Assembly (NCBI RefSeq): GCF_900088535.1
Contig: NZ_LT578417.1
Coordinates: 2,170,001 to 2,234,000, forward strand
Source of the DNA: Cyanobium sp. NIES-981
GTDB taxonomy: Bacteria > Cyanobacteriota > Cyanobacteriia > PCC-6307 > Cyanobiaceae
DNA length: 64,000 nt
Direction of reading: 5' to 3'
The notes below the pieces were generated by a model that was not told the origin of the DNA, made no database searches, and saw only the letters and a program-made list of their open reading frames with translations. Positions within the stretch are counted from its first letter, which is position 1. Each line of letters begins with the position of its first letter. Made by a program: the position numbers and the translations under genes. Positions 17,739-27,207 of this stretch are shown one piece after another.

Positions 17739-18995
17739 ATGCCCACCTTCACCGCCAGCTACCTCAACAACGGCAAGGAAAGCTCCGTCAACGTGGATGC
17801 TCCCGATCTCTTGCAGGCCAAGCGCACCTTGCGCCTGCGGGGCATCCGGGTCACGGAGATCAAGGTCCAGAGCATCGGTTCGGCCAGCAGCCGCAAAGCC
17901 CAGACCCAGCTGCGGGAGAAGCTGAGGGCCTCCAGCTTGTTCAGCCGATTTGAGGCCAGGCCGGGGGTCAAGGCCAAGGCCGTGTTTGCAAGCAAGCTGG
18001 CCGCCCTGGTGAATGCGGGGGTGCCGATCGTGCGCAGCATCGATCTGATGGCCAGCCAGCAGAAGAAGCCGCTGTTCAAACGGGCCCTTGAATCGGTGAG
18101 CCTGGAGCTGAACCAGGGCGTGAGCTTCGGGGATGCGATGCGGCGCTGGCCCAAGGTCTTCGACCGGCTCACGATCGCCATGGTGGAAGCCGGTGAAGCG
18201 GGGGGTGTGCTGGACGAAACGCTGCGACGGCTGGCGAAGCTGCTGGAAGCCAATGCCAGGCTGCAGAACCAGATCAGGGGGGCCATGGCCTACCCCCTGG
18301 CCGTATTCACGATTGCCATCCTGGTGTTTCTGGGCATGACGATTTTCATCATCCCCACCTTCGCCAAGATCTTCGAAGACCTGGGGGCAGATCTTCCCTG
18401 GTTCACCCAGATGATGGTGGATCTCAGCGCCTTGCTGCGATCACCCTTCTCCCTGGTTCTGGCGGCCGCTCTGGTGGTCCTGGCCATCGTGGCCATCAAG
18501 TTCTACCAGACCCCCGTCGGCAGACGCCGCATCGATGCCCTGGCCCTGAAACTGCCTCTGTTCGGGGAGCTGATCCAGAAGACCGCCACGGCACAGTTCA
18601 GTCGCACCTTCAGCTCCCTGACCAGGGCTGGGGTACCCATCCTTCAAGCGCTTGATGTCGTGAGGGATATCACCTCCAATGCGATCATCTCCGATGCGAT
18701 CCAAAGCAGCAGGGACGATCTGATTCAGGGGATTCCACTGAGCATTGCCCTGGGACGGAAACGGGTGCTGCCCGAGATGGCCGTCAGCATGCTCTCCATC
18801 GGAGAGGAAACCGGAGAAATGGATGCCATGCTTTCCAAGGTGGCCGATTTCTATGAGGATGAAGTCGAGACAGCTGTCAAGGCGCTCACGTCGCTGCTGG
18901 AGCCCATGATGATCATCCTGGTGGGCGGCATCGTTGGCGCCATCCTGATCGCCATGTACCTGCCGATGTTCTCGATCTTTGACCAGATCAAGTAA
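17739..18995 (+). CDS. pilC: type IV pilus inner-membrane platform protein PilC
   Basis: Membrane platform on which PilB and PilT act. 418 residues. Two GspF repeats: cytoplasmic helical domain about 75-185, transmembrane helix about 187-212 (AVFTIAILVFLGMTIFIIP), a second near 235-255, second cytoplasmic domain about 275-385, and a final helix at 390-415 (MMIILVGGIVGAILIAMYL). FASKLAALVNAGVPI and the parallel FSRTFSSLTRAGVPI show the internal repeat. Ends the pil cluster; convergent with the flavoprotein gene. Confidence 0.95.
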   Translation: MPTFTASYLNNGKESSVNVDAPDLLQAKRTLRLRGIRVTEIKVQSIGSASSRKAQTQLREKLRASSLFSRFEARPGVKAKAVFASKLAALVNAGVPIVRSIDLMASQQKKPLFKRALESVSLELNQGVSFGDAMRRWPKVFDRLTIAMVEAGEAGGVLDETLRRLAKLLEANARLQNQIRGAMAYPLAVFTIAILVFLGMTIFIIPTFAKIFEDLGADLPWFTQMMVDLSALLRSPFSLVLAAALVVLAIVAIKFYQTPVGRRRIDALALKLPLFGELIQKTATAQFSRTFSSLTRAGVPILQALDVVRDITSNAIISDAIQSSRDDLIQGIPLSIALGRKRVLPEMAVSMLSIGEETGEMDAMLSKVADFYEDEVETAVKALTSLLEPMMIILVGGIVGAILIAMYLPMFSIFDQIK

Positions 18996-19042
18996 TCCTC
19001 AAGCTCCCTGCGAATCAGGCCCCCTGACAATCCTCCAGCCCC

Positions 19043-20311
19043 CTATCCAGTCCCCTGGATGGCCTGCGCCACCGCCTGGCCCGCCAGCCAGCCGGAACTC
19101 CAGCAGTGCTGGAAGTTGAACCCCCCGGTCACACCGTCCACATCCAGCAGCTCGCCGACGATGTAGAGCCCCGGCCGCAGGCGGCTCTGCATCGTTGCTG
19201 TGTTCACCTCCCCCAGAGCAACACCCCCGGCGGTGACGAATTCCTCCCCGAAGGGACCACGCCCCCGCACCCGGTAACGGGAACGGCGCAGCGCCTCGAT
19301 CAACCCCTGCTGGTGGCGCTTGGGAAGGTCGGCCCAGCGCAGGGCCGGATCCACGCCCCGGCTCTCCAGCAGATGCAGCCAGAGGCGACGACCGAGGGCC
19401 GGCCAGGGGCGGGCGTTGGCCAGCTGTCGACGCGCCTGATCGCGGCGGGCCTCCTGGAAGAGCGCCGCCAGGTCCGGCTCGGAGCGGCCGCCGGTCCAGT
19501 CCACCACCAGCTCGGCCCGGTAACGCGCCGCATGGAGTGAGCGCGCTGCGAAGGCCGTGAGCCGCAGCGTGGCCGGACCGCTCACCCCCCAGTGGGTGAT
19601 CAGCAGGGGACCGCGCTGGTGCTCACGGTGGCCATCAGGAAGTTCCAGGGTGAGCTGGACCGGGTCCATCGTCACGCCGGCCAGAGCCACCAGGGGGTCG
19701 TCCGCCAGAGCCAGGGTGAACAGGGAAGGCACCGGTGGCACCGGCGTGTGGCCCAGGCTGGTGGCGAAGCGCCGACCACTGGGGTGCCCTCCCGTGGCCA
19801 GCACCACCTGGCGGGCCCACAGGTGCCTCGCCGTGATCTGCTCCCCGCTGCAGCGCACCTGCAGCCCGAATCCCCCCCGCTCGGCCAGCAGCGCCTGAAC
19901 GCTCATGCCGGTGTGCACCGTCACCCCCGCCGCGGCCGCGGCCGAGCGCAGGGTGGCCACCACGGAACTGGAGCGGTTAGAGCGGGGAAAGAGGCGTCCA
20001 TCCGGCTCCTCCACCAGCTCGAGGCCACGGGCGTCGAACCAGGCCACCGCGTCCCCGCAGGCGAACCGCGAGAAGGGGCCCCGCAGGGCCCTCTGCCCCC
20101 GGGGATAGTGACCCACCAGCTCGTGGGGATCCCAGCAGGCATGGGTCACGTTGCAGCGACCACCCCCGCTGATCCGCACCTTCTGGAGGGGCTCCTGCGT
20201 GGCCTCCAGCACATGGATGTCGCGCACGCCGGCCTCGGCCGCGGTGATCGCGGCCATGAAGCCGGCCGGGCCCCCGCCGACCACCGCCACTGCCGCCCGA
20301 TCAGGAAGCAT
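19043..20311 (-). CDS. HI0933/BaiN-family NAD(P)/FAD-dependent oxidoreductase
   Basis: 422-residue flavoprotein of the aminoacetone-oxidase/BaiN-like family; substrate unknown. VGGGPAG at 11-17 binds FAD, VRISGGGRCNVTH is the family signature just after, VLATGG marks the second nucleotide loop, and the C-terminus has VGELLDVDGVTGGFN and HCWSSGWLAG. Start ATG 20311 gives MLPDRAAVAVVGGG; the longer upstream frame has no family sequence. Divergent from dusA over 94 bp, convergent with pilC. Confidence 0.9.
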   Translation of the reverse strand: MLPDRAAVAVVGGGPAGFMAAITAAEAGVRDIHVLEATQEPLQKVRISGGGRCNVTHACWDPHELVGHYPRGQRALRGPFSRFACGDAVAWFDARGLELVEEPDGRLFPRSNRSSSVVATLRSAAAAAGVTVHTGMSVQALLAERGGFGLQVRCSGEQITARHLWARQVVLATGGHPSGRRFATSLGHTPVPPVPSLFTLALADDPLVALAGVTMDPVQLTLELPDGHREHQRGPLLITHWGVSGPATLRLTAFAARSLHAARYRAELVVDWTGGRSEPDLAALFQEARRDQARRQLANARPWPALGRRLWLHLLESRGVDPALRWADLPKRHQQGLIEALRRSRYRVRGRGPFGEEFVTAGGVALGEVNTATMQSRLRPGLYIVGELLDVDGVTGGFNFQHCWSSGWLAGQAVAQAIQGTG

Positions 20312-20405
20312 GGAAAGCAACGGGTGCGGGGATGGGGACCGGCGCGGCTGCAGGGAAGTCTGACGCCCTACCGGCCCGGACCCGGGACTTGCCAAGCTGG
20401 AGGCC

Positions 20406-21443
20406 ATGGATGGGGCAATGCAGCAGCTCGAGAGGCCCAGTTACCGCTTCAGCGTGGCGCCGATGATGGACTACACCGATCGGCATTTCCGGGTGCTGAT
20501 GCGGCAGATCACCCGGCACAGCCTCCTGTACACGGAGATGGTGGTGGCCCGAGCGCTGCACCACGCCCGCCAGGCCCCCGGCGCCGAGGCACCGGGGGGG
20601 CGGCTGGAGCGGCTGCTGGGCTTCGACAGGATCGAGAACCCCATCGCCCTGCAGGTGGGTGGTGACGACCCCGCCCTGCTGGCGGAGGCCAGCAGCCTGG
20701 CGGCGGCCTGGGGCTACGACGAGATCAACCTCAACGTGGGCTGCCCCAGCGACAAGGTGCAACGGGGGCGTTTCGGAGCCTGTCTGATGGCAGACCCTGA
20801 GCGGGTGGCCGCCTGCGTTGCCGCGATGGCCGACGCCTCCCCCCTGCCGGTGACCGTGAAACACCGGATCGGGATCGACCATCACGACTCCTACCCCCAG
20901 CTGCTGACGTTCATGGACACCGTGGCTGCCGCAGGCGCCTGCCGCTTCAGCGTGCATGCCCGCAAGGCCTGGCTCGAGGGCCTCGACCCCAAGCAGAACC
21001 GCACGATTCCGCCCCTGCGCTACGACTGGGTGCACCGGCTCAAGCGGGACAGGCCCCAGCTGATCGTGGAGCTCAACGGCGGTCTGGAGACCCCGGAAGC
21101 CTGCCGGCAGCAGCTCGACCATGTGGACGGCACCATGGTGGGCCGCGCCGCCTACGCCCACCCGCTGCGCTGGGCGGGCGTGGATCGCAGCATCCACGGC
21201 GATGCCACCCGGGGGGAGGCCAGGGCCTCGGAGGTGGTGCGGGGCCTGGTGCCCCACGCCGAGCGCTGGTGCAGCCGCGGGGGCCGGCTCTGGGCGATCG
21301 CCCGCCATCTGGTGCACGTGGTGGAGGGGGTGCCCGGCGCCCGGCGCTGGCGCCAGGCGCTCACGGAGGCGGCCAGCCAGCCGGGAGCGGGTCCTGAGGT
21401 CCTGGAGCGGGCGTCCCAACCTCTGGAGGCCGCGGGCCACTGA
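20406..21443 (+). CDS. dusA: tRNA-dihydrouridine synthase A
   Basis: FMN/NADPH enzyme reducing U20/20a in the tRNA D-loop. 345 residues, the normal DusA length. Seen: VAPMMDYTDRHFR at 17-29, LQVGG, LNVGCPSDKVQRGRFGACLM at 109-128 with the conserved catalytic-type Cys126, VKHRIGID, HARKAWLEGL and VMVGR-like TMVGRAAYAHP. DusA rather than DusB/C because of NxGCPSDxVQxGxFGACLM. The ATG (20406) is followed by a second possible Met at residue 5. Confidence 0.93.
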   Translation: MDGAMQQLERPSYRFSVAPMMDYTDRHFRVLMRQITRHSLLYTEMVVARALHHARQAPGAEAPGGRLERLLGFDRIENPIALQVGGDDPALLAEASSLAAAWGYDEINLNVGCPSDKVQRGRFGACLMADPERVAACVAAMADASPLPVTVKHRIGIDHHDSYPQLLTFMDTVAAAGACRFSVHARKAWLEGLDPKQNRTIPPLRYDWVHRLKRDRPQLIVELNGGLETPEACRQQLDHVDGTMVGRAAYAHPLRWAGVDRSIHGDATRGEARASEVVRGLVPHAERWCSRGGRLWAIARHLVHVVEGVPGARRWRQALTEAASQPGAGPEVLERASQPLEAAGH

Positions 21444-21474
21444 GCTGGGCGGGCGGATCGGCTGGGCAAACGGA

Positions 21475-21993
21475 TCAGCCCTCGGCGCCGCCCCCGGTGT
21501 CGTCGGCGGCGTAACCACTGCTGCGCCGCCTGCGGGTGCGGCCAGCCTCGAAGCCTTCGGACCCACCGCCATGGCCACCGCCGTAGCTGCGGTCTTCCCA
21601 GCCGCGGGCGCCGGAGCCGCGGTCCTGCCCGGCGGAACCAGCCCCGGCCCGGCTGTACCCCCCACCCCCGGCTCCACCGGGGGTGGTGCCGCCGCCATAG
21701 CCACCGGCACCACCGCCGCCACCGCCGTAGCCGCCACGCCGTGGTGCAGCACCGCGGGGCTCGGCCTTGTTGATCCGCAGGGGGCGACCCATCAGCTCGC
21801 TGCCCTGCAGCGCCTCGATGGCCCGGGATTCCGCCTCGGGATCAGCCATCTCCACGAAGGCGAAGCCCCGCTTGCGGCCCGTGTCGCGCTCCAGGGGCAG
21901 CGCACAGTTCACCACCTCACCGAAGGGTGCAAACAGCTCCGCCACATCCTCCTGCTCCGCGCGGAAGGGCAGATTGCCGACAAAGATGCTCAC
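21475..21993 (-). CDS. RNA-binding protein, RRM plus glycine-rich tail (cyanobacterial Rbp type)
   Basis: 172 residues. One RRM at 1-80: RNP2 IFVGNL at 3-8 and RNP1 KRGFAFVEM at about 41-49. Residues 85-160 are almost only Gly with Tyr, Ser and Arg, and the end is RTRRRR. Cyanobacterial Rbp proteins of this design respond to cold and help position mRNAs near the thylakoid. The Gly-rich part is longer than in the short Rbps and is coded by repetitive GGC/GGT runs that could vary in length between strains. Convergent with dusA. Confidence 0.92.
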   Translation of the reverse strand: MSIFVGNLPFRAEQEDVAELFAPFGEVVNCALPLERDTGRKRGFAFVEMADPEAESRAIEALQGSELMGRPLRINKAEPRGAAPRRGGYGGGGGGAGGYGGGTTPGGAGGGGYSRAGAGSAGQDRGSGARGWEDRSYGGGHGGGSEGFEAGRTRRRRSSGYAADDTGGGAEG

Positions 21994-22078
21994 GAACCAG
22001 GGGTAGGCGCTCGGGCCTCGAACGAACCCAGCCTAGGGCCGACTGGCTCAACCGCCCCTGAGGGCGTCCCGGCCCGCC

Positions 22079-23518
22079 TCAGGGCTGCAGCAGGCGGCGG
22101 GCCGCCTCGAGCTGAACCGCCACCTGCTCGAAGGCCGTGCCCCCCTCACTGCGGCGGGCCGCCACCACCTGGCGTGGATCGATCGCCGCGTAGATGTCCT
22201 CGGCAAAGGCGGGGTGCAGGGCCTGCCAGCGCTCCAGGGGCAGATCGCGCAGCAGCACACCCTCCTGCAGGCAGCGCTTCACCAGCCCCCCCACCAGCTG
22301 GTAGGCCTCACGGAAGGGCACCCCGCGGGCCACGAGATAGTCGGCCACATCGGTGGCGTTGGAGAAATCCGCCGCCACGGCGGCCTCCAGGCGCTGCGGG
22401 CGGAACTCCAGACCCTCCTCCAGCAGGACCGCCATCGCCTCCAGGCAGGCGAGCACGGTGGCCACGCCGTCGAACAGGGCCTCCTTGTCTTCCTGGAAGT
22501 CCTTGTTGTAGGCCAGGGGCAGGCCCTTGATCATGGTGAGCAGGCCCACGAGATGGCCGAACACCCGGCCGCTCTTGCCCCGCACCAGTTCGGGCACATC
22601 GGGATTCTTCTTCTGCGGCATCAGGCTGCTGCCGGTGGCGCAGCGGTCGGTGAGGCCGATGAAGCCGAACTCCTCACTGGCCCAGAGAATCACCTCCTCA
22701 CTGAGGCGACTGAGGTGCGCCAGCACCAGCGAGGCCGCCGCCATGAACTCCACCGTGAAGTCCCGGTCGCTCACCGCATCGAGACTGTTGCCGTAGACCG
22801 CCTCGAAGCCGAGTTCCGCCGCGGTCTGACGGCGGTCGATCGGCACCGGGGTCCCGGCCAGGGCCGCCGCGCCGAGGGGGCAGATGTTCACCCGGCGGCG
22901 CACGTCGCGCAGGCGCTCCCGGTCGCGCTCCGCCATGGCGATGTAGGCAAGCAGATGGTGGGCCAGGCACACCGGCTGGGCCCGCTGCAGGTGGGTGTAA
23001 CCGGGGATCAGGGTGTCGGCATGGCGCTCGGCCTGGGCCAGCAGGGCCCGCTCGTAGCGCACCAGGGCCGCATCGATGGCATCGATGCGCCGCCGCAGCC
23101 ACAGCCGCAGGTCGGTGCCCACCTGGTCGTTGCGGGAGCGGCCGGTGTGGAGCTTCTTGCCCAGGGGCCCGAGCAGCTCGATCAGGCGCCGTTCCACCGC
23201 GAAGTGGACATCCTCCGCCTCGATGCCGGGCTGGAAACGGCCGGCGGCCGCCTCGGCCCGGATGGCCTCCAGACCTTCGATCAACCGGTCGGCCTCCACG
23301 CCGGGGATCACCCCGCAGCGGCCCAGCATGCGGGCGTGGGCGATCGAGCCATCCAGATCTTCCTGCAGGAGCGCGATGTCGAACCCGATCGAGGCGTTGA
23401 ACCGCTCGATGGCCGGATGCAGGCCCTGCTCGAAGCGGTTGCTCCAGCCGGCGGCCTCTCCCCCGGTGACACCACTGGTGGCGCCGCTGGGCTGGGATGG
23501 GGAGGAAGCGGCGGCCAT
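22079..23518 (-). CDS. argH: argininosuccinate lyase
   Basis: Last step of arginine synthesis: argininosuccinate to arginine and fumarate. 479 residues from the ATG at 23518 (an ATG-like start at 23563 would add 15 residues and overlap the upstream gene). Signature [10 protein letters not shown] at about 296-305 with the mobile catalytic Ser loop; [15 protein letters not shown] and [10 protein letters not shown] are the other conserved blocks. The first 20 residues are Ser/Gly/Thr-rich. The partner argG lies about 36 kb away in this window. Confidence 0.95.
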   Translation of the reverse strand: MAAASSPSQPSGATSGVTGGEAAGWSNRFEQGLHPAIERFNASIGFDIALLQEDLDGSIAHARMLGRCGVIPGVEADRLIEGLEAIRAEAAAGRFQPGIEAEDVHFAVERRLIELLGPLGKKLHTGRSRNDQVGTDLRLWLRRRIDAIDAALVRYERALLAQAERHADTLIPGYTHLQRAQPVCLAHHLLAYIAMAERDRERLRDVRRRVNICPLGAAALAGTPVPIDRRQTAAELGFEAVYGNSLDAVSDRDFTVEFMAAASLVLAHLSRLSEEVILWASEEFGFIGLTDRCATGSSLMPQKKNPDVPELVRGKSGRVFGHLVGLLTMIKGLPLAYNKDFQEDKEALFDGVATVLACLEAMAVLLEEGLEFRPQRLEAAVAADFSNATDVADYLVARGVPFREAYQLVGGLVKRCLQEGVLLRDLPLERWQALHPAFAEDIYAAIDPRQVVAARRSEGGTAFEQVAVQLEAARRLLQP

Positions 23519-23552
23519 CGCGGCGGGAACGGGCAGGCTGTCAGCTTGCCAC

Positions 23553-24983
23553 TCAGCTCCCAAACGGCGGCAGGGTGGGCAGCACCAGCTCGTCGCGCAC
23601 CTTCAGCACCACGATCGAGGCGTCATCGTCGAGGTGGCGCTGGGCCCCCACGAAGCGATCGAGGCGCTCGAACAACCGCTCGAGGATCTGCTGGGCCCCC
23701 AGACCCTCCCTGCAGGCGCCGCGGAAACTCTCCACGAGACGGGTTTCCTCGTAGCGCTCCCCGTTGAGGCCCGTGGCCTCGGTGAGGCCGTCGGTGTAAT
23801 AGAGCACCACATCGCCGGGATCGAGCACGGTGGCATCCACCCCATACTCCGCTTCGCTCTGCAGACCGATCAGCAGGCCGGGAGCATCGAGCCGCTGGAT
23901 GCGATCGCCGTGGCGGCGCCACAGCAGCGGAGGGTTGTGGGCCGCGTTGCCATAGCGCAGCAGGCGCGTGCGGGGGTCGTAGTCGGAATAGAAGAGGGTG
24001 ACGAAACGGTGGGAATGGGCCAGGTCCTCCTGGGCCAGCTGGTTGAGGTCGTGCAGGATCCGGTCCGGAGGATGGCCGCTCAGCACCTCGGCCCGCAGCA
24101 TGCCGCGCAGCAGCGACATCAGCAGACCGGCAGGCACGCCCTTGCCCATCACGTCGCCCATCACCAGCGCCCAGCGCTCCTTCTCCCGGGGCCGGCCCGC
24201 GCCCACGGGGCGGGTGGGAATGAAGTCGTAGTAGTCGCCCCCCACCTGGAAGGCCGGCCGGCAGCGGGCCGCCAGCTCGATCCCCTCGATCACCGGGCAG
24301 CGATCCGGCAGCAGCTGCCCCTGCACCTCGGCACCGATGCTCAGCTGGCGATCCACCCGCTCATGCCGCCGCATGTCCTGGAGCAGGGTGTCGTTCTCCA
24401 GGGCCATGCCCACCAGATCCGCCACCAGCTGCACATGGCGGCGGTGCACCTCACTCCAGCAGAAGCCGGGCCGCTGGCTGAACACGTAGAGGCGTCCGCG
24501 CTGATGGCTGCGGCACACCACCGAGGTGGCGAACACCTGGGCACCGTCGAGGAGACGCCCCACCCGCTGATCCAGCAGGGCGGGCGCCGCGGGGTCGTTG
24601 CCGATGGCCGCGGCCTCAGGGTCGGGCTGGGCCGCCAGCTGATGCAGCAGCTCGCGGCAGCGGTCGTAGGGGGTGGCCTGGAGCTGCTCCCGCCAGAGGC
24701 GGCCGTCCTCGCGGAACACCAGCAGCACCGCGCCATCGGCCTCCACCAGGCGTGAAGCCACCAGCGGCACCAGCTCCAGCAGGCGGCCGAGGTTGGTGAC
24801 GCTGCGCAGGGCGAAGCCCAGGGAAGCCAGCAGCTCCTGGTTGCGGCGCTGCTCCCGGTTGAGGCTGTCCAGCAGCTGCCGCACCGAGGCCGAGGCGGCC
24901 TGGACCGGCGATGCCGAAGCGGGCGATGCCGAAGCGGGCGATGCCGAAGCGGAAGGAGAAGGGGCAGGCGGCGTCTGGCTCAA
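23553..24983 (-). CDS. RsbU-type serine phosphatase with GAF-like sensor domain
   Basis: 476 residues. Ser/Ala/Pro-rich N-terminus, short coiled coil ([20 protein letters not shown]), GAF-like domain about 55-205, then a PPM/SpoIIE phosphatase domain about 220-470: [48 protein letters not shown] and [10 protein letters not shown] keep the metal-binding Asp residues. Family members dephosphorylate anti-anti-sigma factors in partner-switching control; no partner gene is next door. The signal is unknown. Likely in one unit with ftsY and argH (34-35 bp gaps). A 15-bp triple repeat lies in its 5' end. Confidence 0.88.
   Translation of the reverse strand: MSQTPPAPSPSASASPASASPASASPVQAASASVRQLLDSLNREQRRNQELLASLGFALRSVTNLGRLLELVPLVASRLVEADGAVLLVFREDGRLWREQLQATPYDRCRELLHQLAAQPDPEAAAIGNDPAAPALLDQRVGRLLDGAQVFATSVVCRSHQRGRLYVFSQRPGFCWSEVHRRHVQLVADLVGMALENDTLLQDMRRHERVDRQLSIGAEVQGQLLPDRCPVIEGIELAARCRPAFQVGGDYYDFIPTRPVGAGRPREKERWALVMGDVMGKGVPAGLLMSLLRGMLRAEVLSGHPPDRILHDLNQLAQEDLAHSHRFVTLFYSDYDPRTRLLRYGNAAHNPPLLWRRHGDRIQRLDAPGLLIGLQSEAEYGVDATVLDPGDVVLYYTDGLTEATGLNGERYEETRLVESFRGACREGLGAQQILERLFERLDRFVGAQRHLDDDASIVVLKVRDELVLPTLPPFGS
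24907..24951 (-). repeat. three perfect 15-bp tandem repeats inside the RsbU-type gene
   Basis: Unit GGCGATGCCGAAGCG repeated three times without mismatch (24907-24921, 24922-24936, 24937-24951). On the coding strand it gives an in-frame Ala/Ser/Pro repeat in the disordered N-terminus, so copy-number change would not shift the frame. Confidence 0.9.
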
Positions 24984-25018
24984 CGCGCAGCCGCAGGGGA
25001 CACGCAGGGTAGCCGCGA

Positions 25019-26572
25019 TCAGCCGGCCAGCAGGGCCTCCACGAATTCGAAGCTGTTGAAGGGGCGCAGGTCGCGGATGCCCTCCCCGGCACCGATGAAG
25101 CGGATCGGCAGGCCGGCCTCGGAGGCCACCGCCAGGGCCACGCCACCGCGGGCACTGCCATCGAGCTTGGTGAGCACCACACCCGTGAGGCCGGCGGCGG
25201 CGGCGAAGGCCATGGCCTGGCGCAGGCCGTTCTGACCCTGGCTGGAATCGAGCACCAGCAGCGACTCCACGGCGGCGTCGGGAGCCAGCTTGTCGACGAT
25301 GCGGCGCACCTTGGCCAGCTCCTCCATCAGGTTGTGCTTGGTCTGGAGGCGGCCGGCCGTGTCCACCAGCACCAGCTCGGTGCCCTGGGCCTTGGCCGCC
25401 CCCAGCGCGTCGTACACCACCGCGGCCGGATCGGCGTTGGCCGAGGGATTGGCGATCACGGGCACGCCGCTGCGCTCACCCCACACCTGCACCTGCTGCA
25501 CCGCCGCCGCCCGGAAGGTGTCGGCGGCGGCGATCAGGCAGCTGTAGCCGCTGCGCACCGCCAGGTTGGCCAGCTTGCCGAGGGTGGTGGTCTTGCCCAC
25601 CCCATTCACCCCCACCAGCAGCCACACGTTGAGGCGATCGCGCTCGGGGGCCAGCAGGGGCGTGGCACTGGCCTGGATCGGCTGGTCCAGGATGGCCCGC
25701 AGCTGTTCCTTGAGGAAGCGGATCCCCTCGGCGGGGTCCACCACCTCGCGGTTGAGGCGATCGCGCAGGGCCTCGAGCACCTGGTCGGTGGCGGTGACGC
25801 CCACATCGGCCCGCAGCAGGGTGGTTTCGAGGTCGTCGAGCTGTTCCGGGCTGAGCGGATCGTCGCCGAGTGTCTCGAGCAGCTGGGTGACGAAGCCCTG
25901 GCGGGTCTTCTCGAGGCCCTGGCGCAGGCGGCCCAGCCAGTCGATCTCCTCCAGCGACACCTCCTCCACCCGTCTCCCCTGGGCGGCGAGCACCTCGGCC
26001 GACCAGGTGAAGGTGTCATCGAAGGCGCCCAGCTGGGGTTCGGACGCCTGCGCCGGGGCTTCCAGGGGCGCGGCGGGGGCCGGCGTTGCTGGGGTGGCCG
26101 CGGCCGTGATCGCCTGCTGGCGCTCGGCCCGCTGGGCAGCGGCCTGCTCCAGCAGAGAGGGGCCTGCCACAGAGCTGGGGGCAGGCTGGGGTGCGGCCTC
26201 GGATTCAGGGGCGGGCGGCGCGGCGGCGGGCGGCTCCGGCTCGATCGGCTGGTCCGGTGGTGCCGCAGCCCTGGCGGCCTCCTGCTGGGCCTTCAGCCGC
26301 GCGTAGGCCTCGCGGGCCCAGGCGAGGGCGTCCTGATCCTGCTCCGCGGCGGCAGGAACTGCGGCAGGCGGGTCCGGCTCCGGGGCACTGTCGGGCTCCG
26401 AGACACTGACGCACTCCGGGGCAGAATCGCGCTCCGAGACAACGTCGCGCTCCGGGGCAGCGTCGGGCTCGGAGACAGCCTCACGCTCCGGGGGAGCGTC
26501 GGGCTGCGGGGAACGGTCGGGCTCCGGGGCATCCGGAGCGGCGAGCTTGCGCCTGAACCAGTCGAACACCAT
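25019..26572 (-). CDS. ftsY: signal recognition particle receptor FtsY
   Basis: SRP receptor GTPase that docks ribosomes making membrane proteins. 517 residues. Residues 1-205 are an acidic, Pro/Glu/Ala-rich A domain; a short Ser-Glu-Pro-Asp / Pro-Glu-Arg-Asp-like unit recurs between 28 and 68. The N domain (about 205-300) and G domain follow: GVNGVGKTT from 321, DTFRAAA 351-357, DTAGR, TKLDGSARGG and FIGAGEGIRDLRPF. The 3' neighbour is the RsbU gene; the start overlaps the nusB stop (TGATG), so translation is coupled. Confidence 0.95.
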   Translation of the reverse strand: MVFDWFRRKLAAPDAPEPDRSPQPDAPPEREAVSEPDAAPERDVVSERDSAPECVSVSEPDSAPEPDPPAAVPAAAEQDQDALAWAREAYARLKAQQEAARAAAPPDQPIEPEPPAAAPPAPESEAAPQPAPSSVAGPSLLEQAAAQRAERQQAITAAATPATPAPAAPLEAPAQASEPQLGAFDDTFTWSAEVLAAQGRRVEEVSLEEIDWLGRLRQGLEKTRQGFVTQLLETLGDDPLSPEQLDDLETTLLRADVGVTATDQVLEALRDRLNREVVDPAEGIRFLKEQLRAILDQPIQASATPLLAPERDRLNVWLLVGVNGVGKTTTLGKLANLAVRSGYSCLIAAADTFRAAAVQQVQVWGERSGVPVIANPSANADPAAVVYDALGAAKAQGTELVLVDTAGRLQTKHNLMEELAKVRRIVDKLAPDAAVESLLVLDSSQGQNGLRQAMAFAAAAGLTGVVLTKLDGSARGGVALAVASEAGLPIRFIGAGEGIRDLRPFNSFEFVEALLAG

Positions 26573-27207
26573 CAGGAGGACATCACCGCGTCGGTGTAGC
26601 GCCGCAGGACGCCATTGATCATGCGGCGGCCCCGCTCGTCGCTGTAGCGGTTGGCCAGATCGACGGCCTCATTGCAGGCCACGGGCGCTGGGGTATCGAA
26701 ATCGGCGAGATCAACGGCAGCCAGCCGCAGGATGTCCCGGTCGATGCGGGGCAGACGGGTGAGCCGCCAGCCCTCCATCACCGCATCGAGGCGGCGATCG
26801 ATCTCCTCCCGCTGGCGCAACACCGAGGCCGCCCGCTCCAGGGCACCACGGCGCACCTCCTCCTGATCGGCGAGGAGCAGCAGACGAGGCAGCTCGAGAC
26901 CGGCCGAGAGTCGGTTGAGGGCCTGTTCGGCCGAGGCCAGACCCTCCTGCAGGTGCTGGCGCACCCGCGGCAGCTGCGACGCTCCCTGCTCCTGCAGTTC
27001 GCTGTCCAGCAGATGCTGCTGCGCTGTCTGCAGGTCCTCGGCCGAGCGGTCGAGGGCTTCACGCACGTGCTGGCTGAGGCTGGCCAGGGCCCGGTTCAGG
27101 AGCTGGTCTAGGGCCAGTTCGCCCCTGGAGACAGCAGCGTCGCCTCGGTCACTGATCTGGCCCAGCATCAGCAGGGCCAGTTCGCGGGAAAGGGTGCGGC
27201 TCTGCAT
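26572..27207 (-). CDS. nusB: transcription antitermination factor NusB
   Basis: 211 residues, longer than E. coli NusB (139) because of an inserted helical segment (about 60-100), which is usual in cyanobacteria. MQSRTLSRELALLMLGQISDR at the N-terminus and the C-terminal NEAVDLANRYSDERGRRMINGVL are the NusB signatures. Works with NusE/S10 at rRNA boxA sites. The start overlaps by one base the stop of the DUF502 gene, and its stop overlaps the ftsY start: a tightly coupled three-gene set. Confidence 0.93.
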   Translation of the reverse strand: MQSRTLSRELALLMLGQISDRGDAAVSRGELALDQLLNRALASLSQHVREALDRSAEDLQTAQQHLLDSELQEQGASQLPRVRQHLQEGLASAEQALNRLSAGLELPRLLLLADQEEVRRGALERAASVLRQREEIDRRLDAVMEGWRLTRLPRIDRDILRLAAVDLADFDTPAPVACNEAVDLANRYSDERGRRMINGVLRRYTDAVMSS

